From positions 105,467,309 through 105,531,308 of the forward strand of contig OY987298.1 in assembly GCA_963920635.1 (NCBI GenBank): a DNA stretch of 64,000 nt, read 5' to 3'. Positions 11,086 through 24,374 of the stretch are shown here, in pieces. A program made the position numbers and the translations under genes. The notes under the pieces are model-generated. The model was given only the letters and a program-made list of their open reading frames with translations, was not told the DNA's origin and made no database searches. The DNA is from Pseudeuparius sepicola. Its lineage: Eukaryota; Arthropoda; Insecta; Coleoptera; Anthribidae. Within the stretch, counting starts at the first letter, position 1. The number at the start of each line of letters is the position of its first letter.

Positions 11086-14000
11086 AGAAAAACGTGGATT
11101 AGGGATTTTTTCATCATTACAACATAACTTTAATAGTAATCCTGAAATGTGGTATGGAGGTATAAAATTGCATTGTAGACAATAATTATAGTGACATTTT
11201 TTCATATCTGGGAAAATAAAGGTATATACTTATCTACTGTAGGTATTGTTGGCAATTTCTACAATTTTGCGTATAAAACATCCTGTAGGATACCAAATTA
11301 TCTCACTTTTTGTATATCTTAGTTTTACAACAAGGTCAACAAGCGGGTCTCTACACTTGGATATATCCAATTGCCATTCCAAAATTAAAAAAAATTGTCC
11401 ATTATAACTCTTATTACATCCATCCAGGGACACACCGTATTAACCCGAACTGCAATAAGCTTGCTATAATGAAACATCTATATTATGTGCCGTTTATTCT
11501 CATTTTTTATAATTATTCTCGTTCGTGCTCGTTATCGTTCTTACTATTGGAAAAAAACGTGGAGTAGGGATTTTTTCATCATTACAACATAACTTTAATG
11601 CTAATCCAGAAATATGGAATGGAGGTATAAAATTCCATTCTAAACAATTATTAGTGACATTTTTTCATATCTGGAAAAATAAAGGTATCTAGGTAGGTAA
11701 GTACTGTATTGTTGGCAATTTTTACAATTTTGCGTAGGTAGGATACCTAAAACATCCTGTCGGACACCGAATCAACTCACTTTTTGTATATCTTAGTTTT
11801 ACAACAAGCTGGTCGCCACACTTGGAGATATGCTTATTACATCTATCCAGGAACACACATTAACCCGAGATGCAATATGCTTGCTATAATGAAACACCTA
11901 TATGTCGGTTTATTCTCATTTATATAATTATTCTCGTTCGTGTCCGTTATCGTTCTTACTACTGGAAAAAAACGTGGAGTAGGGATTTTTTCATCATTAC
12001 AACATAACTTTAATGCTAATCCTGAAATGTGGTATGGAGGTATAAAATTCCATTCTAAACAATTATTAGTTACATTTTTTCATATCTGGAAAAATAAAGG
12101 TATCTAGGTAGGTAAATACTGTATTGTTGGCAATTTTTACAATTTTGCGTAGGTATACCTAAAACATCCTGTCGGACACCGAATCAACTCACTTTTTGTA
12201 TATCTTAGTTTTACAACAAGGTCAACAAGCGGGTCTCTACACTTGGATATATCCAAGTGCCATTCCAAAATTAAAAAAAAATTGTCCATTATAACTCTTA
12301 TTACATCCATCCAGGGACACACCGTATTAACCTGAACTGCAATAAGCTTGCTATAATGAAACATCTATATTATGTGCCGTTTATTCTCATTTATATAATT
12401 ATTCTCGTTCCTGTCCGTTATCGTTCTTACTACTGGAAAAAAACGTGGAGTAGGGATTTTTTCATCATTACAACATAACTACTGCTAATCCAGAAATGTG
12501 GAATGGAGGTATAAAATTCCATTCTAAACAATTATTAGTGACATTTTTTCATATCTGGAAAAATAAAGGTATCTAGGTAGGTAAGTACTGTATTGTTGGC
12601 AATTTTTACAATTTTGCATAGGTAGGATACCTAAAACATCCTGTCGGACACCGAATCAACTCACTTTTTGTATATCTTAGTTTTACAACAAGCTGGTCGC
12701 CACACTTGGAGATATGCTTATTACATCTATCCAGGAACACACATTAACCCGAGATGCAATATGCTTGCTATAATGAAACACCTATATGTCGGTTTATTCT
12801 CATTTATATAATTATTATCGTTCGTGCTCGTTATCGTTCTTACTACTGGAAAAAAACGTGGAGTAGGTCAACAAGCGGGTCTCTACACTTGGATATATCC
12901 AAGTGCCATTCCAAAATTAAAAAAAATTGTCCATTATAACTCTTATTACATCCATCCAGGGACACACCGTATTAACCCGAACTGCAATAAGCTTGCTATA
13001 ATGAAACATCTATATTATGTGCCGTTTATTCTCATTTATATAATTATTCTCGTTCGTGTCCGTTATCGTTCTTACTACTGGAAAAAAACGTGGAGTAGGG
13101 ATTTTTTCATCATTACAACATAACTACTGCTAATCCAGAAATGTGGAATGGAGGTATAAAATTCCATTCTAAACAATTATTAGTGACATTTTTTCATATC
13201 TGGAAAAATAAAGGTATCTAGGTAGGTAAGTACTGTATTGTTGGCAATTTTTACAATTTTGCATAGGTAGGATACCTAAAACATCCTGTCGGACACCGAA
13301 TCAACTCACTTTTAGTATATCTTAGTTTTACAACAAGCTGGTCGCCACACTTGGAGATATGCTTATTACATCTATCCAGGAACACACATTAACCCGAGAT
13401 GCAATATGCTTGCTATAATGAAACACCTATATGTCGGTTTATTCTCATTTATATAATTATTCTCGTTCGTGCTCGTTATCGTTCTTACTACTGGAAAAAA
13501 ACGTGGAGTAGGTCAACAAGCGGGTCTCTACACTTGAATATATCCAAGTGCCATTCCAAAATTAAAAAAAAATTGTCCATTATAACTCCTATTACATCCA
13601 TCCAGAGACACACCGTATTAACCCGAACTGCAATAAGCTTGCTATAATGAAACATCTATATTATGTGCCGTTTATTCTCATTTTATAATTATTCTCGTTC
13701 GTGCTCGTTATCGTTCTTACTATTGGAAAAAAACGTGGAGTAGGGATTTTTTCATCATTACAACATAACTTTAATGCTAATCCAGAAATATGGAATGGAG
13801 GTATAAAATTCCATTCTAAACAATTATTAGTGACATTTTTTCATATCTGGAAAAATAAAGGTATCTAGGTAGGTAAGTACTGTATTGTTGGCAATTTTTA
13901 CAATTTTGCGTAGGTAGGATACCTAAAACATCCTGTCGGACACCGAATCAACTCACTTTTTGTATATCTTAGTTTTACAACAAGCTGGTCGCCACACTTG

Positions 14001-17000
14001 GAGATATGCTTATTACATCTATCCAGGAACACACATTAACCCGAGATGCAATATGCTTGCTATAATGAAACACCTATATGTCGGTTTATTCTCATTTATA
14101 TAATTATTCTCGTTCGTGCTCGTTATCGTTCTTACTACTGGAAAAAAACGTGGAGTAGGTCAACAAGCGGGTCTCTACACTTGGATATATCCAAGTGCCA
14201 TTCCAAAATTAAAAAAAAATGTCCATTATAACTCTTATTACATCCATCCAGGGACACACCGTATTAACCCGAACTGCAATAAGCTTGCTATAATGAAACA
14301 TCTATATTATGTGCCGTTTATTCTCATTTTATAATTATTCTCGTTCGTGCTCGTTATCGTTCTTACTATTGGAAAAAAACGTGGAGTAGGGATTTTTTCA
14401 TCATTACAACATAACTTTAATGCTAATCCAGAAATATGGAATGGAGGTATAAAATTCCATTCTAAACAATTATTAGTGACATTTTTTCATATCTGGAAAA
14501 ATAAAGGTATCTAGGTAGGTAAGTACTGTATTGTTGGCAATTTTTACAATTTTGCATAGGTAGGATACCTAAAACATCCTGTCGGACACCGAATCAACTC
14601 ACTTTTTGTATATCTTAGTTTTACAAGAAGCTGGTCGCCACACTTGGAGATATGCTTATTACATCTATCCAGGAACACACATTAACCCGAGATGCAATAT
14701 GCTTGCTATAATGAAACACCTATATGTCGGTTTATTCTCATTTATATAATTATTCTCGTTCGTGCTCGTTATCGTTCTTACTACTGGAAAAAAACGTGGA
14801 GTAGGTCAACAAGCGGGTCTCTACACTTGGATATATCCAAGTGATATTCCAAAATTAAAAAAAATTGTCCATTATAACTCTTATTACATTCATCCAGGGA
14901 CACACCGTATTAACCCGAACTGCAATAAGCTTGCTATAATGAAACATCTATATTATGTGGCGTTTATTCTCATTTTATAATTATTCTCGTTCGTGCTCGT
15001 TATCGTTCTTACTATTGGAAAAAAACGTGGAGTAGGGATTTTTTCATTCTTACAACATAACTTTAATGCTAATCCAGAAATATGGAATGGAGGTATAAAA
15101 TTCCATTCTAAACAATTATTAGTGACATTTTTTCATATCTGGAAAAATAAAGGTATCTAGGTAGGTAAGTACTGTATTGTTGGCAATTTTTACAATTTTG
15201 CATAGGTAGGATACCTAAAACATCCTGTCGGACACCGAATCAACTCACTTTTTGTATATCTTAGTTTTACAACAAGCTGGTCGCCACACTTGGAGATATG
15301 CTTATTGCATCTATCCAGGAACACACATTAACCCGAGATGCATTATGCTTGCTATAATGAAACACCTATATGTCGGTTTATTCTCATTTATATAATTATT
15401 CTCGTTCGTGCTCGTTATCGTTCTTACTACTGGAAAAAAACGTGGAGTAGGTCAACAAGCGGGTCTCTACACTTGGATATATCCAAGTGCCATTCCAAAA
15501 TTAAAAAAAATTGTCCATTATAACTCTTATTACATCCATCCAGGGACACACCGTATTAACCCGAACTGCAATAAGCTTGCTATAATGAAACATCTATATT
15601 ATGTGCCGTTTATTCTCATTTTATAATTATTCTCGTTCGTGCTCGTTATCGTTCTTACTATTGGAAAAAAACGTGGAGTAGGGATTTTTTCATCATTACA
15701 ACATAACTTTAATGCTAATCCAGAAATATGGAATGGAGGTATAAAATTCCATTCTAAACAATTATTAGTGACATTTTTTCATATCTGGAAAAATAAAGGT
15801 ATCTAGGTAGGTAAGTACTGTATTGTTGGCAATTTTTACAATTTTGCGTAGGTAGGATACCTAAAACATCCTGTCGGACACCGAATCAACTCAATTTTTG
15901 TATATCTTAGTTTTACAACAAGGTCAACAAGCGGGTCTCTACACTTGGATATATCCAAGTGCCATTCCAAAATTAAAAAAAATTGTCCATTATAACTCTT
16001 ATTACATCCATCCAGGGACACACCGTATTAACCCGAACTGAAATAAGCTTGCTATAATGAAACATCTATATTATGTGCCGTTTATTCTCATTTATATAAT
16101 TATTCTCGTTCGTGTCCGTTATCGTTCTTACTACTGGAAAAAAACGTGGAGTAGGGATTTTTTCATCATTACAATATAACTTTAATGCTAATCCTGAAAT
16201 GTGGTATGGAGGTATAAAATTCCATTCTAAACAATTATTAGTTACATTTTTTCATATCTGGAAAAATAAAGGTATCTAGGTAGGTAAATACTGTATTGTT
16301 GGCAATTTTTACAATTTTGCGTAGGTATACCTAAAACATCCTGTCGGACACCGAATCAACTCACTTTTTGTATATCTTAGTTTTACAACAAGGTCAACAA
16401 GCGGGTCTCTACACTTGGATATATCCAAGTGCCATTCCAAAATTAAAAAAAAATTGTCCATTATAACTCTTATTACATCCATCCAGGGACACACCGTATT
16501 AACCCGAACTGCAATAAGCTTGCTATAATGAAACATCTATATTATGTGCCGTTTATTCTCATTTATATAGTTATTCTCGTTCCTGTCCGTTATCGTTCTT
16601 ACTACTGGAAAAAAACGTGGAGTAGGGATTTTTTCATCATTACAACATAACTACTGCTAATCCAGAAATGTGGAATGGAGGTATAAAATTCCATTCTAAA
16701 CAATTATTAGTGACATTTTTTCATATCTGGAAAATAAAGGTATCTAGGTAGGTAAGTACTGTATTGTTGGCAATTTTTACAATTTTGCATAGGTAGGATA
16801 CCTAAAACATCCTGTCGGACACCGAATCAACTCACTTTTTGTATATCTTAGTTTTACAACAAGCTGGTCGCCACACTTGGAGATATGCTTATTACATCTA
16901 TCCAGGAACACACATTAACCCGAGATGCAATATGCTTGCTATAATGAAACACCTATATGTCGGTTTATTCTCATTTATATAATTATTCTCGTTCGTGCTC

Positions 17001-20000
17001 GTTATCGTTCTTACTACTGAAAAAAAACGTGGAGTAGGTCAACAAGCGGGTCTCTACACTTGGATATATCCAAGTGCCATTCCAAAATTAAAAAAAATTG
17101 TCCATTATAACTCTTATTACATCCATCCAGGGACACACCGTATTAACCCGAACTGCAATAAGCTTGCTATAATGAAACATCTATATTATGTGCCGTTTAT
17201 TCTCATTTTATAATTATTCTCGTTCGTGCTCGTTATCGTTCTTACTATTGGAAAAAAACGTGGAGTAGGGATTTTTTCATCATTACAATATAACTTTAAT
17301 GCTAATCCAGAAATATGGAATGGAGGTATAAAATTCCATTCTAAACAATTATTAGTGACATTTTTTCATATCTGGAAAAATAAAGGTATCTAGGTAGGTA
17401 AGTACTGTATTGTTGGCAATTTTTACAATTTTGCGTAGGTAGGATACCTAAAACATCCTGTCGGACACCGAATCAACTCACTTTTTGTATATCTTAGTTT
17501 TACAACAAGCTGGTCGCCACACTTGGAGATATGCTTATTACATCTATCCAGGAACACACATTAACCCGAGATGCAATATGCTTGCTATAATGAAACACCT
17601 ATATGTCGGATTATTCTCATTTATATAATTATTCTCGTTCGTGCTCGTTATCGTTCTTACTACTGGAAAAAAACGTGGAGTAGGTCAACAAGCGGGTCTC
17701 TACACTTGGATATATCCAAGTGCCATTCCAAAATTAAAAAAAATTGTCCATTATAACTCTTATTACATCCATCCAGGGACACACCGTATTAACCCGAACT
17801 GCAATAAGCTTGCTATAATGAAACATCTATATTATGTGCCGTTTATTCTCATTTTATAATTATTCTCGTTCGTGCTCGTTATCGTTCTTACTATTGGAAA
17901 AAAACGTGGAGTAGGGATTTTTTCATCATTACAACATAACTTTAATGCTAATCCAGAAATATGGAATGGAGGTATAAAATTCCATTCTAAACAATTATTA
18001 GTGACATTTTTTCATATCTGGAAAAATAAAGGTATCTAGGTAGGTAAGTACTGTATTGTTGGAAATTTTTACAATTTTGCGTAGGTAGGATACCTAAAAC
18101 ATCCTGTCGGACACCGAATCAACTCAATTTTTGTATATCTTAGTTTTACAACAAGGTCAACAAGCGGGTCTCTACACTTGGATATATACAAGTGCCATTC
18201 CAAAATTAAAAAAAATTTTCCATTATAACTCTTATTACATCCATCCAGGGACACACCGTATTAACCCGAACTGCAATAAGCTTGCTATAATGAAACATCT
18301 ATATTATGTGCCGTTTATTCTCATTTTATAATTATTCTCGTTCGTGCTCGTTATCGTTCTTACTATTGGAAAAAAACGTGGAGTAGGGATTTTTTCATCA
18401 TTACAACATAACTTTAATGCTAATCCAGAAATATGGAATGGAGATATAAAATTCCATTCTAAACAATTATTAGTGACATTTTTTCATATCTGGAAAAATA
18501 AAGGTATCTAGGTAGGTAAGTACTGTATTGTTGGCAATTTTTACAATTTTGCATAGGTAGGATACCTAAAACATCCTGTCGGACACCGAATCAACTCACT
18601 TTTTGTATATCTTAGTTTTACAACAAGCTGGTCGCCACACTTGGAGATATGCTTATTACATCTATCCAGGAACACACATTAACCCGAGATGCAATATGCT
18701 TGCTATAATGAAACACCTATATGTCGGTTTATTCTCATTTATATAATTATTCTCGTTCGTGCTCGTTATCGTTCTTACTACTGGAAAAAAACGTGGAGTA
18801 GGTCAACAAGCGGGTCTCTACACTTGGATATATCCAAGTGCCATTCCAAAATTAAAAAAAATTGTCCATTATAACTCTTATTACATCCATCCAGGGACAC
18901 ACCGTATTAACCCGAACTGCAATAAGCTTGCTATAATGAAACATCTATATTATGTGCCGTTTATTCTCATTTTATAATTATTCTCGTTCGTGCTCGTTAT
19001 CGTTCTTACTATTGGAAAAAAACGTGGAGTAGGAATTTTTTCATCATTACAACATAACTTTAATGCTAATCCAGAAATATGGAATGGAGGTATAAAATTC
19101 CATTCTAAACAATTATTAGTGACATTTTTTCATATCTGGAAAAATAAAGGTATCTAGGTAGGTAAGTACTGTATTGTTGGCAATTTTTACAATTTTGCAT
19201 AGGTAGGATAACTAAAACATCCTGTCGGACACCGAATCAACTCACTTTTTGTATATCTTAGTTTTACAACAAGCTGGTCGCCACACTTGGAGATATGCTT
19301 ATTACATCTATCCAGGAACACACATTAACCCGAGATGCAATATGCTTGCTATAATGAAACACCTATATGTCGGTTTATTCTCATTTATATAATTATTCTC
19401 GTTCGTGCTCGTTATCGTTCTTACTACTGGAAAAAAACGTGGAGTAGGTCAACAAGCGGGTCTCTACACTTGGATATATCCAAGTGCCATTCCAAAATTA
19501 AAAAAAATTGTCCATTATAACTCTTATTACATCCATCCAGGGACACACCGTATTAACCCGAACTGCAATAAGCTTGCTATAATGAAACATCTATATTATG
19601 TGCCGTTTATTCTCATTTATATAATTATTCTCGTTCCTGTCCGTTATCGTTCTTACTACTGGAAAAAAACGTGGAGTAGGGATTTTTTCATCATTACAAC
19701 ATAACTACTGCTAATCCAGAAATGTGGAATGGAGGTATAAAATTCCATTCTAAACAATTATTAGTGACATTTTTTCATATCTGGAAAAATAAAGGTATCT
19801 AGGTAGGTAAGTACTGTATTGTTGGCAATTTTTACAATTTTGCATAGGTAGGATACCTAAAACATCCTGTCGGACACCGAATCAACTCACTTTTTGTATA
19901 TCTTAGTTTTACAACAAGCTGGTCGCCACACTTGGAGATATGCTTATTACATCTATCCAGGAACACACATTAACCCGAGATGCAATATGCTTGCTATAAT

Positions 20001-21186
20001 GAAACACCTATATGTCGGTTTATTCTCATTTATATAATTATTCTCGTTCGTGCTCGTTATCGTTCTTACTACTGGAAAAAAACGTGGAGTAGGTCAACAA
20101 GCGGGTCTCTACACTTGGATATATCCAAGTGCCATTCCAAAATTAAAAAAAATTGTCCATTATAACTCTTATTACATCCATCCAGGGACACACCGTATTA
20201 ACCCGAACTGCAATAAGCTTGCTATAATGAAACATCTATATTATGTGCCGTTTATTCTCATTTATATAATTATTCTCGCTCGTGTCCGTTATCGTTCTTA
20301 CTACTGGAAAAAAACGTGGAGTAGGGATTTTTTCATCATTACAACATAACTTTAATGCTAATCCAGAAATATGGAATGGAGGTATAAAATTCCATTCTAA
20401 ACAATTATTAGTGACATTTTTTCATATCTGGAAAAATAAAGGTATCTAGGTAGGTAAGTACTGTATTGTTGGCAATTTTTACAATTTTGCGTAGGTAGGA
20501 TACCTAAAACATCCTGTCGGACACCGAATCAACTCACTTTTTGTATATCTTAGTTTTACAACAAGGTCAACAAGCGGGTCTCTACACTTGGATATATCCA
20601 AGTGCCATTCCAAAATTTAAAAAAATTGTCCATTATAACTCTTATTACATCCATCCAGGGACACACCGTATTAACCCGAATTGCAATAAGCTTGCTATAA
20701 TGAAACATCTATATTATGTGCCGTTTATTCTCATTTATATAATTATTCTCGTTCGTGCTCGTTATCGTTCTTACTACTGGAAAAAAACGTGGAGTAGGGA
20801 TTTTTTCATCATTACAACATAACTTTAATGCTAATCCAGAAATGTGGTATGGAGGTATAAAATTCCATTCTAAACAATTATTAGTGACATTTTTTCATAT
20901 CTGGAAAAATAAAGGTATCTAGGTAGGTAAGTACTGTATTGTTGGCAATTTTTACAATTTTGCGTAGGTAGGGTACCTAAAACATCCTGTCGGACACCGA
21001 ATCAACTCACTTTTTGTATATCTTAGTTTTACAACAAGCTGGTCGCCACACTTGGAGATATGCTTATTACATCTATCCAGGAACACACATTAACCCGAGA
21101 TGCAATATGCTTGCTATAATGAAACACCTATATGTCGGTTTATTCTCATTTATATAATTATTCTCGTTCGTGCTCGTTATCGTTCT
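11086..21186 (+). repeat. 10-kb tandem array: 472-bp unit A and 174-bp unit B
   Basis: Unit A starts GGTCAACAAGCGGGTCTCTA and is 462-474 bp long. I count 16 starts: 11334, 12230, 12867, 13511, 14158, 14804, 15450, 15922, 16392, 17038, 17683, 18155, 18801, 19447, 20092 and 20565. Unit B starts GCTGGTCGCCACACTTGG and is a diverged relative of the head of A, usually 173-175 bp. Its starts are 11808, 12692, 13336, 13984, 14630, 15276, 16863, 17508, 18627, 19272, 19917 and 21037. Most of the array is A-B dimers of about 646 bp, with some A-A steps. Copies are nearly identical, except for the diverged left edge (11086-11333). The 60-99-codon open frames repeated through it are products of the unit and not separate genes. 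It lies wholly inside an Ih intron. Confidence 0.95.
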
Positions 21187-21242
21187 CACTGAAAATGCTC
21201 GAGTATTTTGCATGTCTACATTGTCTACTAGAGAAAACTCAC

Positions 21243-21507
21243 CCGGTTGGAAGACTTCGTACTTCAGCTTGGTGACGACGTCGGAGACGAAGTTAGAGTC
21301 CGCGTTGGCGAAGAACGGCACCGACGCGACCAGCGAGCGGCAGTTGTAGTTGATGACGTCCTCGCGCAGCTTCTCCGACAGCTCGCCGAGGATGCACTCC
21401 TCGTCGAAGAACTTGCCCTGGTAGCGGTGCTCGAAGTACTCGGTGATGCGCTGGCGCATCTCCCGCGGCAACTTCCTGTACGCCATGTACTCCTCCACTT
21501 GCTTCAC
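21243..21507 (-). CDS. Ih: Ih/HCN channel exon: C-linker and start of the cyclic-nucleotide-binding domain
   Basis: Encodes 88 residues plus one base, beginning [20 protein letters not shown] and ending KYEVFQP. This is the HCN C-linker (helices A' onward, with the conserved YMAYRKLP and [13 protein letters not shown] segments that form the gating ring) and the first helix and strand of the cyclic-nucleotide-binding domain. The acceptor is ACCGAACAG on the minus strand and the donor is GTGAGT. The final single base pairs with the first two of the 2035-2203 exon to make the conserved glycine of QPGD. The exon is much GC-richer than its surroundings. A 10-kb tandem array ends only about 56 bp beyond its donor. 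Confidence 0.96.
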
Positions 21508-21847
21508 CTGTTCGGTGCGGAGGTACAAAAGGCGGAGGTGAGGCGGGTCGGCACAGCGCGAGCCGCTCGGGCTGCTCGTTTCGTTTGCGTTTGTTTGTTT
21601 CGTGTGGTTCTTGTTTCGTTCGGTCGGGTTTGCCCGAGCGTTCAAATAATAACATATCGAGTCAGCTCTGGCAAACGTGGGGCGTAGAATCGGCCAAACT
21701 TAGGGATGGGGCAATACTTGCTACGGCTTTGCCATGCGCGTTCGTCTGTTTATGAGCGTTGCCTGGCAACGACTACGCGACGGCATCCGCACGAGTGTAC
21801 TCGCGCTGGAGTGCACAGCTGAGAAAAATCGCCCCCAAAACGATCGA
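21508..21847. other. Short intron stretch between exon and palindrome
   Basis: Moderately GC-rich sequence upstream (minus sense) of the Ih exon. It includes the pyrimidine-rich acceptor tract. No other feature was recognised. Confidence 0.5.
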
Positions 21848-22548
21848 CAGGGTGTCCCAGGATCAGTGAGCCAATAGGTGTAAAATACAAAAAAAATCCA
21901 GTTCAAATTTGGTCGTTTGAGGTTCTGACCTGCTTGACTGGAAACTAATTTCTAGCATATTTTCGTTTTTGAAAATTCAAGATGGCGTCGACAGCGACCA
22001 TTGATTTATTTTCATTGTATGTGAAGTGTCTTTTCCTTTAAAGATAGCGAAAAATTTTGGAAAGATCGGCCTACTTTGTTTTTCCCATTTTTTTCTTTTT
22101 CTAGTGCGCTAAAGTAGCTTTTAAATACAAAGTATCGAACAATTTTATAAGCAAAGGTTGTTTAGAATTAAAAGTTATCCCCCTGTACCAAATTTTGAGA
22201 AAATCAGTCTACTTAATTTTTCATTTTTTTCTTTAGCGCGCTAGAAAAAGAAAAAAGTGGGAAAAACAAAGTAGGCCGATCTTTTTAACATTTGGTACTG
22301 AGGGGTAATTTTTAATTGTGAACAACTTTTCTTAATAAAATTTTTCACTATCTTTAAACGAAAAGGCGCTTCACCTACAATGAAAATAAATAAATGGTCG
22401 CTGTCGACGCCATATTGGTTTTTCAAAAACTAAAATATGCTATAAATTAGTTTCCAGTCACGCGGGCCAGAACCTCAAACGATCAAATTTGAACTCGAAA
22501 TTTTTTTGTCTTTTACAACTATTGGCTCACTTGTCCTGGGACACCCTG
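21848..22548. mobile_element. 701-bp palindromic TIR element (CAGGGTGTCCCAGG ends)
   Basis: Starts CAGGGTGTCCCAGGATCAGT and ends CCTGGGACACCCTG followed by TA. The arms match as reverse complements for about 300 bp each; for example GATGGCGTCGACAGCGACCA on the left pairs with TGGTCGCTGTCGACGCCAT on the right. No transposase. A different sequence family from F1, but the same CAGGGTG terminal motif. Confidence 0.8.
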
Positions 22549-22765
22549 TAGATCAAAGTTCAAGATATTATTTTGATACGAATGTGAAGATCATTTTTGA
22601 AAAGATACTTTGCCGTAAAACATTTTTAAAAAGATCTTAGATATTTAGAAAGTACCTTAGATACTTTTTTAATACATACCCAAGGAAATTTTTACAAAGA
22701 TCTTTTTTTAGATAATTAATTATTAATATATAGATTAGTACTTGACATAAAAATAATCAAAGATA

Positions 22766-22873
22766 CAGTCTGACAATCGAAAGGCTCAGTCTTGGCGCCA
22801 TCCGTATGTTATTAATGTGGGCATGGGCGGTTAGACTGAGTTTTTCATTGGACTTCTCTCGATTGTCGGACTG
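22766..22873. mobile_element. Small MITE (CAGTCTGACAA ends)
   Basis: A 108-bp element with ends CAGTCTGACAATCGA and TCGATTGTCGGACTG, bordered by TA on each side. A second copy, with shared interior GGTTAGACTGAG, lies at 48354-48479. There is no coding content. Confidence 0.75.
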
Positions 22874-24081
22874 TACTATATCTTTGATCTTATATTCTTA
22901 AAATTATATATTTTTTGAAGTTTTCTAGATCTGATGGTGTGCCAGGAGAACTATTATTACTATGTCTCGGTATTTGGCTGGTGTTTAGGGACCTCGCGCA
23001 ACTCCAAGGACGTCTCTTTTTCGTTTGGCCGACTCTATTAGCTTACAATGCTTGCGGTCTTAAATTGCTGGTTTAGCCATGACTCACGTTTGATTTTCAG
23101 AGATCGTTTTCATTTGAACGCTCCTTATATGTAGGGTTAGTCACAAGTGTTGTAATGAGATATTATCTGTCTATGGACGGGGTGTCTCACTTCTGCTTTA
23201 TGGGAAGTAAGTAAATAGGCCGTAGTAGAGTTTTTGATAAAAACAATGAAAATTATTCACATTCGACGCTCGGGGAAATGACGTCGACATATGATTTATT
23301 CAGGAAAATACCAATATTTTTAGAATTTTTAGGTAGTCCGTTTTAGAAAAATACATGACATAAAAAACTTCGCAGGTAGATCAACCATATTTCCAATATT
23401 ATGGCGTTAAAGCACAGAGAAGACCAGAAGGTCGTCTCTGTGGTTAAAGGTTGTGTTGGTGCTCATTCGAGAAAGTTTTCTTTATTTTTAATTCATGGTT
23501 GCTTCACATTTACTAAGAAAAGTTATTCCAAATGTTCCACGTTTCCTACCTAATACAGTGTGTCCCCTTTTAATTGCATGCCCGGTTTTTAAAAGAATCG
23601 CTCGCACTTGTCGATTTTTGTTTGGAAGGGCACACTTTTCGAACCATATTTCATTTTTGTAAAACCCATCTCCTCCTCCTCCTCCTCCTCCAGAGCCACC
23701 CCACTATTTTTTTAAATAGGTCCATTGCCATACATGTGATATGCCATTGAAAGACTTTTCAGTTGGCAATTCGGTGGTAAAAAAAAAGAAATCGGATGAT
23801 AAATAAGAAAGTTGTGCCAAAAAGAATGTGTGTTCTGGCAACCCCTCCTAAGTCAGCGGATGCGCGGTTCTGAAAAGTCGCTCGCACCCGATAATTTTGG
23901 TTTAAAGGGGGAACACTTTTTCAATCAAATATTATTATTGTGACGCTTACGTCCTCTCCTCCGTAGCCGATACCGGATGACAAATAAGAAATTAGCCTTG
24001 AAATTTTCGCCGATAAAAAAACGATTTAAGAAAATTTGTTCATAATCATATTATGCTCTTAATCTTATATTGGCTAAATTA
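22874..24081. repeat. Intron with an imperfect direct duplication and a CCT microsatellite
   Basis: Two related segments of about 200-250 bp lie in tandem, roughly 23564-23830 and 23831-24000. Both contain a GCTCGCACnnGTCGAT-like block followed by TTTGG/TTTAA, GGGCACAC and later CGGATGAnAAATAAGAAA. Between them a TCC run occupies 23669-23691. No gene was recognised in 22874-23560. Confidence 0.5.
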
Positions 24082-24308
24082 CAGGGTGTTAAAAGTGAAC
24101 TTTTCAAAAATTGTATTGCCTATATTTTTTAAACAACACAGAATACCTATGCAAAAGTATGTTTATAGTGAAAGTTAGAGGGAATAAAACGTACTACCTA
24201 CATATAAATGAAAAAATATGGGTATCTTTCTGGATAAATTATTCCGACGAGCGTCACGACGTCAAGCATGTCGCACGTAACCTTGTGGTATGAGTTTGAG
24301 ACACTCTG
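24082..24308. mobile_element. Possible MITE with CAGGGTGT / ACACTCTG ends
   Basis: Begins CAGGGTGTTAAAAGTGAAC after TA and ends TTTGAGACACTCTG before TA, 227 bp. Only about 8 terminal bases are inverted copies, so the call rests mainly on the terminal motif shared with neighbouring elements and on the TA flanks. Confidence 0.4.
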
Positions 24309-24374
24309 TACAGATTTGTCCCAAAGTTTGTACCATATGGGAATATTTAACTTTCACTTATAATCTACAATGTA

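Noticed and set aside
11230..20822. Many repeated open frames of 60-99 codons across the array, on both strands
   Set aside because: They are identical because the unit is repeated, many begin at non-ATG codons, and an extra A in some copies breaks them. Reported as one array, not as genes.
11086..21186. Hammerhead ribozyme in the tandem unit, as in some insect satellites
   Set aside because: I looked for the conserved CTGATGA and following GAAA core on both strands of the unit and did not find it.
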